A stretch of DNA of 12,292 nt, taken from positions 1 to 12,292 of the forward strand of contig JASFME010000046.1 in assembly GCA_050117725.1 (NCBI GenBank), read 5' to 3'. Below the pieces are notes generated by a model, which was not told the DNA's origin, ran no database searches, and was given only the letters and a program-made list of their open reading frames with translations. The position numbers and the translations under genes are program-made. Source of the DNA: JASFJH01 sp050117725. Its GTDB lineage: Bacteria > Pseudomonadota > Gammaproteobacteria > AKS1. This document shows, piece after piece, positions 1 through 6,155 of the stretch (its first letter is position 1; each line of letters begins with the position of its first letter).

Positions 1-893
1 CTGGCAACAGCTTGCAAACAGCCGCGGTGAAATCCCTCGTACGGGAAATGGTTGCCAGTATCCTGCGTAACCCGGATGCACTGGTACTGCTGGGCAGCTT
101 GCACGAACAGGGTGAATACGCCGTCGCGCATAGCATCAATGTCTGTACACTGACACTGAACTTTGCCCGTTATCTTGGCTATAACCAGCAACAAATGTAC
201 GAACTCGGCGTTGCCGCCCTGTTGCATGATATTGGTGAGGTCAAGATACCGGCGGATATACTGAACAAGAACGGGCTGCTGAACCAGGAAGAAAGGAAAC
301 TGGTCGAATCACACACCCTCCTTGGTGCAGATATTCTCAAAGACGCTACTGATTTACCCGAGTCCGCAGTCGAGGTTGCCTTGAGCCACCATGAGCGCTA
401 CAACGGTAAAGGTTATCCTGCCGGCATCCCCAATGACAAAATCACCACAATGGCGAAGATCGTCGGAATCGTTGACGTCTATGATTCGGTCACGACCCAG
501 CATAACTACCGCCCGGGGATCAGCAGCACCGAAGCATTGAAAAACATGTATAACTGGCGCGATGAACTGTTTGATGGCGAACTCGTGGAACGTTTTATCG
601 AATGCCTTGGCATTTACCCGATTGGCAGTGTCGTTGAACTGAATACCGCGGAGGTGGGCATTATCATCTCGGCCACTCCGGGCCGGCGCCTGCAACCGAA
701 ATTGATGCTGGTACGTGACAAGCATAAAAAGCCGTACCTGCCGCCCAAGATCCTCGACCTGTCACAGTATGCAAGCCAGGGCACCCGCTACGATATCATC
801 AAGGTTCTCGCGCCGACTGCCTACGGCATCGACCTGAAGAGCTACCTGCTGCGTGAAATGCCGTTCGAACGGCTCACCGGCATGCCGGCCTGA
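1..893 (+). CDS. HD-GYP domain phosphodiesterase (5' truncated by window edge)
   Basis: This is probably a cyclic-di-GMP phosphodiesterase of the HD-GYP superfamily. The frame is open to the left edge, so the TTG at 12 is only the first in-frame start codon visible; the true start, probably with an N-terminal DUF3391 domain, lies outside. Counting from that TTG, the metal-site residues look intact: H40, the HD pair at 72-73 (LLHDIGEVKIP), H101, the HH pair at 126-127 and the GYP at 134-136. A VDVYDSVTT-NYRPG stretch follows. The C-terminal tail (VVELNTAEVGIII, RRLQPKLMLV) is the extension typical of DUF3391/HD-GYP proteins. The product should lower cyclic-di-GMP in the cytoplasm. It ends 13 bp from the convergent cyclase gene, and I see no terminator in that gap. 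The family call is confident; activity on cyclic-di-GMP is inferred from family and intact motif. Confidence 0.9.
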   Translation, partial: GNSLQTAAVKSLVREMVASILRNPDALVLLGSLHEQGEYAVAHSINVCTLTLNFARYLGYNQQQMYELGVAALLHDIGEVKIPADILNKNGLLNQEERKLVESHTLLGADILKDATDLPESAVEVALSHHERYNGKGYPAGIPNDKITTMAKIVGIVDVYDSVTTQHNYRPGISSTEALKNMYNWRDELFDGELVERFIECLGIYPIGSVVELNTAEVGIIISATPGRRLQPKLMLVRDKHKKPYLPPKILDLSQYASQGTRYDIIKVLAPTAYGIDLKSYLLREMPFERLTGMPA

Positions 894-906
894 TTACAGC
901 TTGCAA

Positions 907-2412
907 TCAATTCATATTTTGCACTGCATCGGCTGGTTGCCGCATCGCGCCATACACATGTAAACGCTCTTTCTTGCCGCGCACATCCTGGTAGCCCAGG
1001 TCTTCAAACTGCAAGCGTATGTCATCGCCGAGATCATTATAGGCGTCCGCGGAAATGACCAGGGTGTAACCGAGACGTTTGGTCAGGCCATCAAGCCGGC
1101 TGGCCGTATTGACGGCATCCCCTATAAATGTGTATTCATAGCGTTCTTCCGAACCGATCGTCCCGGCCACCACTCGTCCCGTATGGATGCCTATCCCCGT
1201 CCCGATACTGGTGCCATCCGGTAATATCAGGCTGTTGGAATGTTCGATAATCGCCATGGCCGTATTCACCGCGTTATCCGTTGAATGCTTCGAGTTTGAT
1301 TCAAGTCCATATACGGCCAGGATTGCATCACCCATAAACTTGTTCACGATACCGTGATGGGCTGCGACGATATTGGTCATTTGTGAAAAATAGCTGTTCA
1401 GGAAAAAAATCACATCTTCGGCAGAGGCGTTCTCGGAAAAACGGGTAAATTCACGCATATCACAGAACAGGATGGCAACATCATATTCCTGGCCATGTTT
1501 GAGTATTTTGTCGTCCGTGGTCAGGAGCTTTTCCATGATGCTCGGGCTGACGATACGCTCCAGCGTCATGCGTAACTGTTCCTTGTCCTTCAGATGGTCG
1601 ATAAGTTTGTTGACGTGGCTCGCCATCAGGCCAAATTCATCACGCGTCAGTACCGGCATATATTGTTCAAGATTGCCCTTTTCCACATTCTGCAGCACCC
1701 CGAGATGCATCTTGAAAATATGCTCGAGATTTTGTGAATAGGAATAGATCAGGCGCATGGTGAGAAATAGCACGATGCAAAACACGAAAAACAGGTCGAG
1801 GAAAAACAGCTGGAGAATCTCCTCGCGCTCACCTGTTGTAACGTCTATCAATTGCCGCAAATCCACAAATGCCACCAGTCCGGTGACACTCATGGCAACA
1901 AATACGGTCAGGGTCAGGAACAGGCTCATACGCCCGGTCAGGGAGGCAAATACAAATTCATTGTCCGGTTCACGTTGGCTACTATGGTGTTGTTTGAACC
2001 AGTAGCGTTCCCGCGTCAGCGCGTTATCAATGCTGGAAAAATAGCCAACCGTCATCACGCCGATAATCAGCTTGGACGCCGTGGCTACTGGCACGAGATA
2101 GCCCAGGTATTCGATCAGGAACAGTCCAAGTGAAATTAATGCGTAGAGCGTAATATCAAAAACAAACTGGCGACGGGGTCGCATCAGGATGGGGGCATTA
2201 TCGACGTAGATCGGTTCCAGAAGCAGCTTGATGATCGCTGCAAAAATGAACGGCAGGACGAGCACGGCCATAGCGGTCATGCCAGAAAACGGAAATATTG
2301 GTGCAATGCGTGTCATGTAAACCATCAGCACGACAATGCTGATAACAAAATACGCATACGCCAGACTTCGCTCAGCCCGGAACATACTACTTATCCATTG
2401 GAACCGTATCAT
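907..2412 (-). CDS. membrane-bound HAMP adenylate cyclase, class IIIb type
   Basis: The 501-residue protein makes a cyclic nucleotide, most likely cAMP, at the inner membrane. About six hydrophobic segments (near 20-33, 45-65, 85-108, 112-125, 163-183 and 200-224) are followed by a HAMP-like linker (about 225-285) and a class III cyclase domain (about 308-490). Catalytic residues look complete: metal aspartates D318 (LFCDMREFTRF) and D362 (NKFMGDAILAVYG), purine-selecting K358, and transition-state N435 and R439 (GDAVNTASRLD). The second purine-selecting position, aspartate in mammalian-type enzymes, is T428 (EYTFIG). The Lys/Thr pair marks class IIIb, several members of which respond to CO2 or bicarbonate; that property is inferred here. 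The gene lies 81 bp after a kinase gene on the same strand. The ATG at 2412 has a weak ribosome-binding site; an internal ATG (residue 10) with GGAT upstream is an alternative. Confidence 0.9.
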   Translation of the reverse strand: MIRFQWISSMFRAERSLAYAYFVISIVVLMVYMTRIAPIFPFSGMTAMAVLVLPFIFAAIIKLLLEPIYVDNAPILMRPRRQFVFDITLYALISLGLFLIEYLGYLVPVATASKLIIGVMTVGYFSSIDNALTRERYWFKQHHSSQREPDNEFVFASLTGRMSLFLTLTVFVAMSVTGLVAFVDLRQLIDVTTGEREEILQLFFLDLFFVFCIVLFLTMRLIYSYSQNLEHIFKMHLGVLQNVEKGNLEQYMPVLTRDEFGLMASHVNKLIDHLKDKEQLRMTLERIVSPSIMEKLLTTDDKILKHGQEYDVAILFCDMREFTRFSENASAEDVIFFLNSYFSQMTNIVAAHHGIVNKFMGDAILAVYGLESNSKHSTDNAVNTAMAIIEHSNSLILPDGTSIGTGIGIHTGRVVAGTIGSEERYEYTFIGDAVNTASRLDGLTKRLGYTLVISADAYNDLGDDIRLQFEDLGYQDVRGKKERLHVYGAMRQPADAVQNMN

Positions 2413-2493
2413 TCAGTATAGACAAAAGTTCCGGTATTGCACCCCGATAACGGATAAATGCCCATATTGCACAGACATGCAATCAATACTGTG

Positions 2494-3573
2494 TTAGCGC
2501 TTGTCAATCGGCAAACTGAACCAGAACGTAGCCCCTCCGCCATCATTATTATGTACACCGATCTGTCCATCGTGCAGCGCTACAAAATGTTTGCAAATTG
2601 CAGTCCCCAGGCCAGTACTTACCTCGCCACCTGTCGGCTTGTTGGAAATCGGCGCATATTTCTCAAAGACACGGTCTATCTCATCGAGGGGGATGCCGGG
2701 CCCCTCGTCGCAGACTTCGACACAGAGGCTCTCGCTATCCGACTGGCATTTTACAACGACCGTCGTGTCAGGGCTGCTGAATTTAATGGCATTACCAATC
2801 AGATTGTTCAAAACCTGCTCCAGTCGATGGGAGTCTGCATTGACCCTGGATACGGGCGTATCGAGACTGGTTGTTAACTGGATGGATTTCTTGTTCGCAT
2901 ATTGCTGGTTCTGGTTGATGACCTTGTTGATGAGATCATTCATATTGAACTGGCTACGGAACAGTCGGATACGCCCCTTCTCGAGCACATCCAGTTCGAG
3001 AAAGTCTTCGGTGATCTCTTTCATTGTTATTGCCGAATCACTGATCAGATTCGTCATCATTAACAGGTCGTCGCTCACCTTTTTTTCACGTAAACCGTTA
3101 TCCAGTTCTCCCACAACATCCAGAATCAGGGCAAGGTTCTTTTTCAGATCATGGCTGGTGATACTGACAAATTCGCGGTTTTTCTCCGCCAGTTCCTTGA
3201 AGGCAATATGCGCATTAATCCGCGCCTGGGCAATACGAAAGTCGACAGGTTTGGTCACATAATCATTCGCGCCGAGGTTAAGCGCCTTGACCACGGATTC
3301 CTGATCCGCGAGCGCGGTGGACATTACAACGGGCAACTGTACCATTGAATGCTGGGCACGGATTTGTTTCAGCACTTCGAAACCATCCATCTCCGGCATC
3401 ATGATATCAAGCAACACGAGGTCAACATCTAACTCTTTCAGGTAATCGAGTCCTTGCTGGCCACGGTTGGCGGACACGACCTGGTAGCCGGCATGCTCAA
3501 GCATAATTTTCATGAGTTTGCTGATTTCCAGGTTATCTTCGATAACCAGGATAATTGCCGTCCCTTGAGACAT
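2494..3573 (-). CDS. response-regulator receiver / histidine kinase fusion
   Basis: The 359-residue soluble protein has a receiver domain first and a histidine kinase second, the reverse of usual hybrid kinases. Receiver (about 5-123): acidic pair E12/D13, phospho-acceptor D56 (LLDIMMPEMDG), switch residue S85 or T86, and K108 (TKPVD). The dimerisation segment has H141 in SITSHDLKKNL, where the usual proline after the histidine is absent. The ATPase domain has an N box (N257, N261), G1 DEGPGIP at 289-295 and G2 GLGTAICKH at 321-329, so it looks competent. No sensor or membrane segment is present, so input presumably arrives by phosphotransfer to D56 or through a partner. It is the first gene of a likely operon with the membrane cyclase. 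ATG at 3573 follows an AGGGAG sequence about 10 bases upstream. Control of the cyclase by this kinase is inferred from context only. Confidence 0.9.
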   Translation of the reverse strand: MSQGTAIILVIEDNLEISKLMKIMLEHAGYQVVSANRGQQGLDYLKELDVDLVLLDIMMPEMDGFEVLKQIRAQHSMVQLPVVMSTALADQESVVKALNLGANDYVTKPVDFRIAQARINAHIAFKELAEKNREFVSITSHDLKKNLALILDVVGELDNGLREKKVSDDLLMMTNLISDSAITMKEITEDFLELDVLEKGRIRLFRSQFNMNDLINKVINQNQQYANKKSIQLTTSLDTPVSRVNADSHRLEQVLNNLIGNAIKFSSPDTTVVVKCQSDSESLCVEVCDEGPGIPLDEIDRVFEKYAPISNKPTGGEVSTGLGTAICKHFVALHDGQIGVHNNDGGGATFWFSLPIDKR

Positions 3574-3590
3574 GCCTTTAACGCTCCCTG

Positions 3591-3618
3591 ACTATAACAA
3601 GGCTTTCTTGTTCGTCAT
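3591..3618 (-). promoter_or_regulatory. sigma70-like promoter of the kinase-cyclase operon, with a dyad in its spacer
   Basis: On the minus strand a -35 ATGACG (3618-3613) and a -10 TATAGT (3596-3591) are separated by 16 bp. That places the start of transcription roughly 10 bases before the ribosome-binding site of the kinase gene. The spacer is almost wholly an inverted repeat: AACAAG and CTTGTT around GCTTT (3596-3612). It could be an operator, but no regulator is encoded beside it. Confidence 0.45.
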
Positions 3619-3665
3619 GTCATTAGCTTCTAATTCGCAAAACACCATATGTGCGTGCCGGCCTT

Positions 3666-4094
3666 TCAGCATTGCTCCCACGGCAAACCCTCGTAACGCC
3701 AGCCACCTGCGGTGCTGCGGTGATGCTCATCATCCAGATCGCCTTCAAAACCATCCTCGACATTGTAGACTTCGGTAAAACCTTGCTGTAACAAACACTC
3801 GCCGGCTTCCAGCGAACGCTTGCCGCTACGGCAGATCAATACGACCGGTGCACAACCCACCTCATCATGACAACTGATACCACCGAGTAACAGCTTGCGG
3901 ACTTCTGCCGCAAAATGCGGGTTTACCACCCAGTCCGGTTCATCGATCCAGGGAATACTGATGGCACCTTTCGGGTGGCCAATGAACAGGTACTCCATAT
4001 TGGAACGTACATCGATAAGCACTGCCCGCGGGTCATCCTGGACGAGCTGCCACGCCTGTTTCGGCGTCAATGTCTTGATTTCAGCTTTGACCAC
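3666..4094 (-). CDS. single-domain rhodanese-like sulfurtransferase
   Basis: The 142-residue cytoplasmic protein probably carries sulfane sulfur as a persulfide. From the GTG at 4094 it reads MKAEIKTLTPKQAWQL, then VLIDVRSNMEYLFIGHPKGA with the first rhodanese signature. The active-site loop CRSGKRS is at residues 88-94, with C88 the sulfur acceptor, and the C-terminus is GWRYEGLPWEQC. The frame stays open to 4217, but that longer version would read back through the terminator of the upstream gene. The GTG instead has GGAGG six bases upstream, whereas the ATG at 4115 has only a G-run touching it. The next gene upstream on this strand encodes a secreted protein, and divergent to that lies a DsrE-like gene, so a sulfur-transfer role is plausible. 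No signal peptide is seen. No convincing own promoter was found after the terminator; TATGAT at 4166-4161 and TATTCT further down are weak candidates. Confidence 0.88.
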   Translation of the reverse strand: MVKAEIKTLTPKQAWQLVQDDPRAVLIDVRSNMEYLFIGHPKGAISIPWIDEPDWVVNPHFAAEVRKLLLGGISCHDEVGCAPVVLICRSGKRSLEAGECLLQQGFTEVYNVEDGFEGDLDDEHHRSTAGGWRYEGLPWEQC

Positions 4095-4178
4095 GTCCTG
4101 CCTCCGGTTCCGCATTCCCCCGAATACAGAATATGGCAGTAACTCGCACACAGGGCAAATATCATACTGAAGAAACAC

Positions 4179-4206
4179 AAAAAAACCGGGGCCTTTGGCC
4201 CCGGTT
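4179..4206 (-). terminator. rho-independent terminator
   Basis: On the minus strand a 10-bp perfect stem (AACCGGGGCC pairing with GGCCCCGGTT, loop AAA, 4206-4184) is followed by seven T residues (4185-4179). It begins 20 bases after the stop of the secreted DUF302-like gene and separates it from the rhodanese gene. It also argues against the longest possible rhodanese start. Confidence 0.93.
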
Positions 4207-4226
4207 CGATCGCGCACACAACCCGT

Positions 4227-5135
4227 TTACTTGCCGTGGGCAGCAGCGCTCAGCGCTTCCTCAATGGCGTCCGGGGCATCCGAAATCTTCATGAAGGTGT
4301 TCATGGTCAGATCCGGGAAGTTCACCGCGATCCGGAACTTCGCATGCAACGCGTAGACCTTGCCACCCGAGACGAGCAACTCATACGGCAGGTGGGCAGT
4401 CTGCTTCATATCCTTGAAGTCAATGATGTTCATGACATGTTCATCACCGGCCGGCTCACCGGTCAGGGCCACACCGAAGACCGTTTCCTGCTTGCCCGGG
4501 ACATCAACACGATACACCTTGCTTGTGCCGCCCTTGCCTGCGGCCAGCCCGGCTTCGACGGCGGCAATCGCCTCCTCGTAGGAACCGTGATCGGCGAGTT
4601 CATTATGGTCATCGAAATACGGCATGAAGATCATGAAGTGATACTTGCGCAAATCACTGCCCTTCCAGCCCGGCTCCTCGGCACCAAATACCTGTTTGCT
4701 GCCACCCAGCGCCTCGTCGAGCGCAGCCTTGATGCCCGACAGGTCACCCTGCATGCGATAGGCGGCGGCCATCCAGGATGGATTGAAATAGCTGGTCTGC
4801 ACCTGATCACCATGCTGGGTCACAGCAATACGTACAACACTGCCATATCCGCCAAACTCACTCTTTGCGGCAATCGCCTTGAGGGAGTCATTGGTCGCGC
4901 CGATCACCTCAGCACCGGCATACGGGCTGTAGCTGCCTGCCACCTCGAAGCCGGCTGCCGTCAGTGCGGATTTCACCTCGGCCGCCCTGCTCTTGACATC
5001 ACCACTGGCACTGGACACCAGCACATACGGACGCAGCCACGGTTCTTCAGCATGAACCATGACACTGGCTACAGCGAGCCAGGCGCCCAGCAGCGCCAGG
5101 AATAATCGTTTCGTTAAGGGGTTTGAATACTGCAT
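4227..5135 (-). CDS. secreted protein with DUF302-like features, function unknown
   Basis: The 302-residue protein begins with a Sec signal peptide: basic NPLTKR, hydrophobic LFLALLGAWLAVASVMV, and likely cleavage after VHA (residue 29). The mature protein has no cysteine and no further membrane segment, so it should be soluble in the periplasm. Two stretches resemble one another and the DUF302 layout. The first (roughly mature residues 10-120) has an AAGFEVAGSYSPY segment, a VVRIAVTQHGD strand and YFNPSWMAAAYR. The second (about 190-295) has VFGVALTGEP, HLPYELLVSGGKVYALHAKFRIAV and a terminal helix. I infer a tandem DUF302-like fold; this is not proven. ATG at 5135 is preferred over the in-frame GTG at 5147 because AGGTGGA, which overlaps that GTG, makes a good ribosome-binding site eight bases upstream. 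The gene has its own promoter and a strong terminator, so it is a single transcription unit, divergent from the DsrE-like gene. Confidence 0.8.
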   Translation of the reverse strand: MQYSNPLTKRLFLALLGAWLAVASVMVHAEEPWLRPYVLVSSASGDVKSRAAEVKSALTAAGFEVAGSYSPYAGAEVIGATNDSLKAIAAKSEFGGYGSVVRIAVTQHGDQVQTSYFNPSWMAAAYRMQGDLSGIKAALDEALGGSKQVFGAEEPGWKGSDLRKYHFMIFMPYFDDHNELADHGSYEEAIAAVEAGLAAGKGGTSKVYRVDVPGKQETVFGVALTGEPAGDEHVMNIIDFKDMKQTAHLPYELLVSGGKVYALHAKFRIAVNFPDLTMNTFMKISDAPDAIEEALSAAAHGK

Positions 5136-5161
5136 AAAAGATTCCACCTGAATATTGGTTT

Positions 5162-5189
5162 GTTATATAAAGTATGTCAGCCGTCCCAA
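5162..5189 (-). promoter_or_regulatory. sigma70-like promoter of the secreted DUF302-like gene
   Basis: On the minus strand a -35 TTGGGA (5189-5184) and a -10 TATAAC (5167-5162) lie 16 bp apart. The transcript would start near 5155, giving a leader of about 20 bases that contains the AGGTGGA ribosome-binding site. The -35 lies inside the 9-mer GTGTTGGGA that recurs on the other strand at 5303-5311. Confidence 0.5.
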
Positions 5190-5192
5190 CAC
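5184..5192 (-). repeat. 9-mer GTGTTGGGA, copy 1 (minus strand)
   Basis: The 9-mer reads 5192 to 5184 on the minus strand and covers the -35 of the gene leftwards. An identical copy lies on the plus strand at 5303-5311 before the divergent DsrE-like gene, so the shared control region carries the motif facing outward on both sides. Confidence 0.55.
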
Positions 5193-5295
5193 GGCCAAAC
5201 CATTATGACGGCCCTGTATGGCGAAACAAGCAAAATACGGCAAGGTTTTTGATAAATTTATTTTATAAGCTGGAACTTGTGGCGACATCGTTGTG

Positions 5296-5311
5296 TCCCA
5301 GAGTGTTGGGA
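5296..5311 (+). promoter_or_regulatory. 9-mer copy 2 and TCCCA-N6-TGGGA dyad before the DsrE-like gene
   Basis: GTGTTGGGA (5303-5311) repeats the 9-mer of the opposite promoter. Its TGGGA half also forms a 16-bp dyad with TCCCA at 5296-5300, spacer GAGTGT. A weak promoter can be read here (TTGTGT at 5291-5296, 16 bp, TACTAT at 5313-5318), which would put the dyad between -35 and -10. Operator function is inference. Confidence 0.35.
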
Positions 5312-5338
5312 TTACTATAGAGAGCGCCTGGCATTACT

Positions 5339-5827
5339 ATGAAAAACCATTCATTCCGGTTAATCAGTCTGGCCCTGCTGTTGTCGTTGTCCACGTTTCA
5401 GGCCATCGCCAACCCGCAGGTGGAAACACTACTGAAACAGGGCACTGCGCCGGACGGCATTGTGTTTGAAATTGTCAGTGGCGATGCCGGCTTTCTCGAA
5501 GTGGCCATTCCACGCGTACAGCGTTACAGCCAGCAGTTACGCGAGAAATTTCCGGAACTGTCGATCGCCGTGGTCACCCATGGCCGCGAACAATTTGCCC
5601 TGACCCGCGACAATGCCGACAAGAACAGCGACGTACACAAACGGGTACAAAGCCTGGTCAGGGACAGTGGCATCAGCGTGCATGTATGTGAAACCTATGC
5701 CAGCTGGAACAATGTCGCGGCGGAGGCCTTTCCCGAATACATCGATGTCTCGGCCGCCGGCCCGGCACAGATCAATGACTATCGCCAGCTCGGTTACACC
5801 GTGATTCTTGTCAAACCGGGCAAATAA
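5339..5827 (+). CDS. secreted DsrE-family-like protein
   Basis: The 162-residue protein starts with a signal peptide (MKNHSFRLISLALLLSLSTFQ, likely cut after AIA at residue 24), so it should act in the periplasm. The mature part resembles the DsrE/DsrF-like fold: the strand IVFEIVSGDAG, a helix-rich stretch, the strand SIAVVTHGREQFAL, GISVHVCETYASW and a final GYTVILV strand. C117 is the only cysteine and sits where family members often have a conserved cysteine; in DsrE itself the cysteine binds sulfur. The well-known DsrE works in the cytoplasm with DsrF and DsrH, so a secreted single-cysteine version is a different branch. Its stop overlaps the next ATG by one base (TAATG), so the two are co-translated. 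The ribosome-binding site is weak (AGAGAG). Family assignment is from sequence pattern; the sulfur role is inference. Confidence 0.8.
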   Translation: MKNHSFRLISLALLLSLSTFQAIANPQVETLLKQGTAPDGIVFEIVSGDAGFLEVAIPRVQRYSQQLREKFPELSIAVVTHGREQFALTRDNADKNSDVHKRVQSLVRDSGISVHVCETYASWNNVAAEAFPEYIDVSAAGPAQINDYRQLGYTVILVKPGK

Positions 5828-6084
5828 TGCGTTTTCCGTTGCAACAACTGTCACTTGCCGGTCTGCTGGCCGGTGGCGGCCTGCTGCAGGCAGGACCGGC
5901 CGCCGTGTTTGCGCAGGAGAACATCGAGCCCGTGCGCAAGGACTGTCAGATCCTTGAGTTTGTCTGTGCGACTTGCGGCCATATGCTGGATGACGAAAAC
6001 TGGGACGATAAAAACCGCTGGCGCGCGGATATTGAACAATGTACCAAGCAAGACGCTGCGGCTGGCGGTAGCGTAGAGAAGTAA
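5827..6084 (+). CDS. small secreted CxxC protein, unknown function
   Basis: The 85-residue protein is not one I recognise. A signal peptide is clear: MRFPLQQLSLAGLLAGGGLL, with likely cleavage near VFA-QEN (residues 29-30). The mature part of about 56 residues is hydrophilic and has four cysteines: C40, C47, C50 (CATC) and C72. The CATCGHM motif could bind a metal, hold a disulfide, or accept sulfur or electrons. It begins in the TAATG overlap with the DsrE-like gene, whose single cysteine makes it a possible partner. The last codons run up to a long inverted repeat at 6090-6147. The reading frame is convincing because of the signal peptide and coupled start. Confidence 0.72.
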   Translation: MRFPLQQLSLAGLLAGGGLLQAGPAAVFAQENIEPVRKDCQILEFVCATCGHMLDDENWDDKNRWRADIEQCTKQDAAAGGSVEK

Positions 6085-6089
6085 TACAT

Positions 6090-6147
6090 TGATAATTGAT
6101 GATCGATGAATGATGAGCTTCCGTCATTCATCGATCATCAATTATCA
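6090..6147. repeat. 24-bp perfect inverted repeat made of 7-base units
   Basis: Arms 6090-6113 and 6124-6147 are perfectly complementary around a 10-base loop. The left arm reads as heptamers TGATAAT, TGATGAT, CGATGAA, TGATGAG, and the right arm mirrors them. It lies between the convergent ends of the CxxC gene and typA. It is AT-rich and has no T-tract directly after the stem on either strand, so it is not a classical terminator, though it may act on both transcripts. Confidence 0.85.
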
Positions 6148-6155
6148 TTTCGCGA

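Noticed and set aside
877..888. 12-bp palindrome CCGGCATGCCGG near the end of the HD-GYP gene
   Set aside because: It is inside the coding frame, has no loop and no T-tract, so it is probably chance in GC-rich codons rather than a terminator.
2466..2483. ATTGCA/TGCAAT dyad in the gap between kinase and cyclase genes
   Set aside because: Arms are only 6 bp, no T-tract follows, and no known operator matches; too weak to call an attenuator.
2501..3262. Plus-strand open frame of 253 codons opposite the kinase gene
   Set aside because: It is antisense to clear receiver and kinase motifs; its serine-rich translation is typical of a shadow frame.
4095..4217. N-terminal extension of the rhodanese frame to 4217
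   Set aside because: The extension reads through a strong terminator. The GTG at 4094 has a well-spaced GGAGG and gives the usual family length.
4236..5105. Plus-strand open frame of 289 codons opposite the DUF302-like gene
   Set aside because: The minus-strand frame has a signal peptide, ribosome-binding site, promoter and terminator; the plus frame has none of these.
5537..6127. Minus-strand open frame of 196 codons opposite the DsrE-like and CxxC genes
   Set aside because: It begins inside the heptad repeat and lies opposite two coupled secreted-protein genes; no domain is visible.
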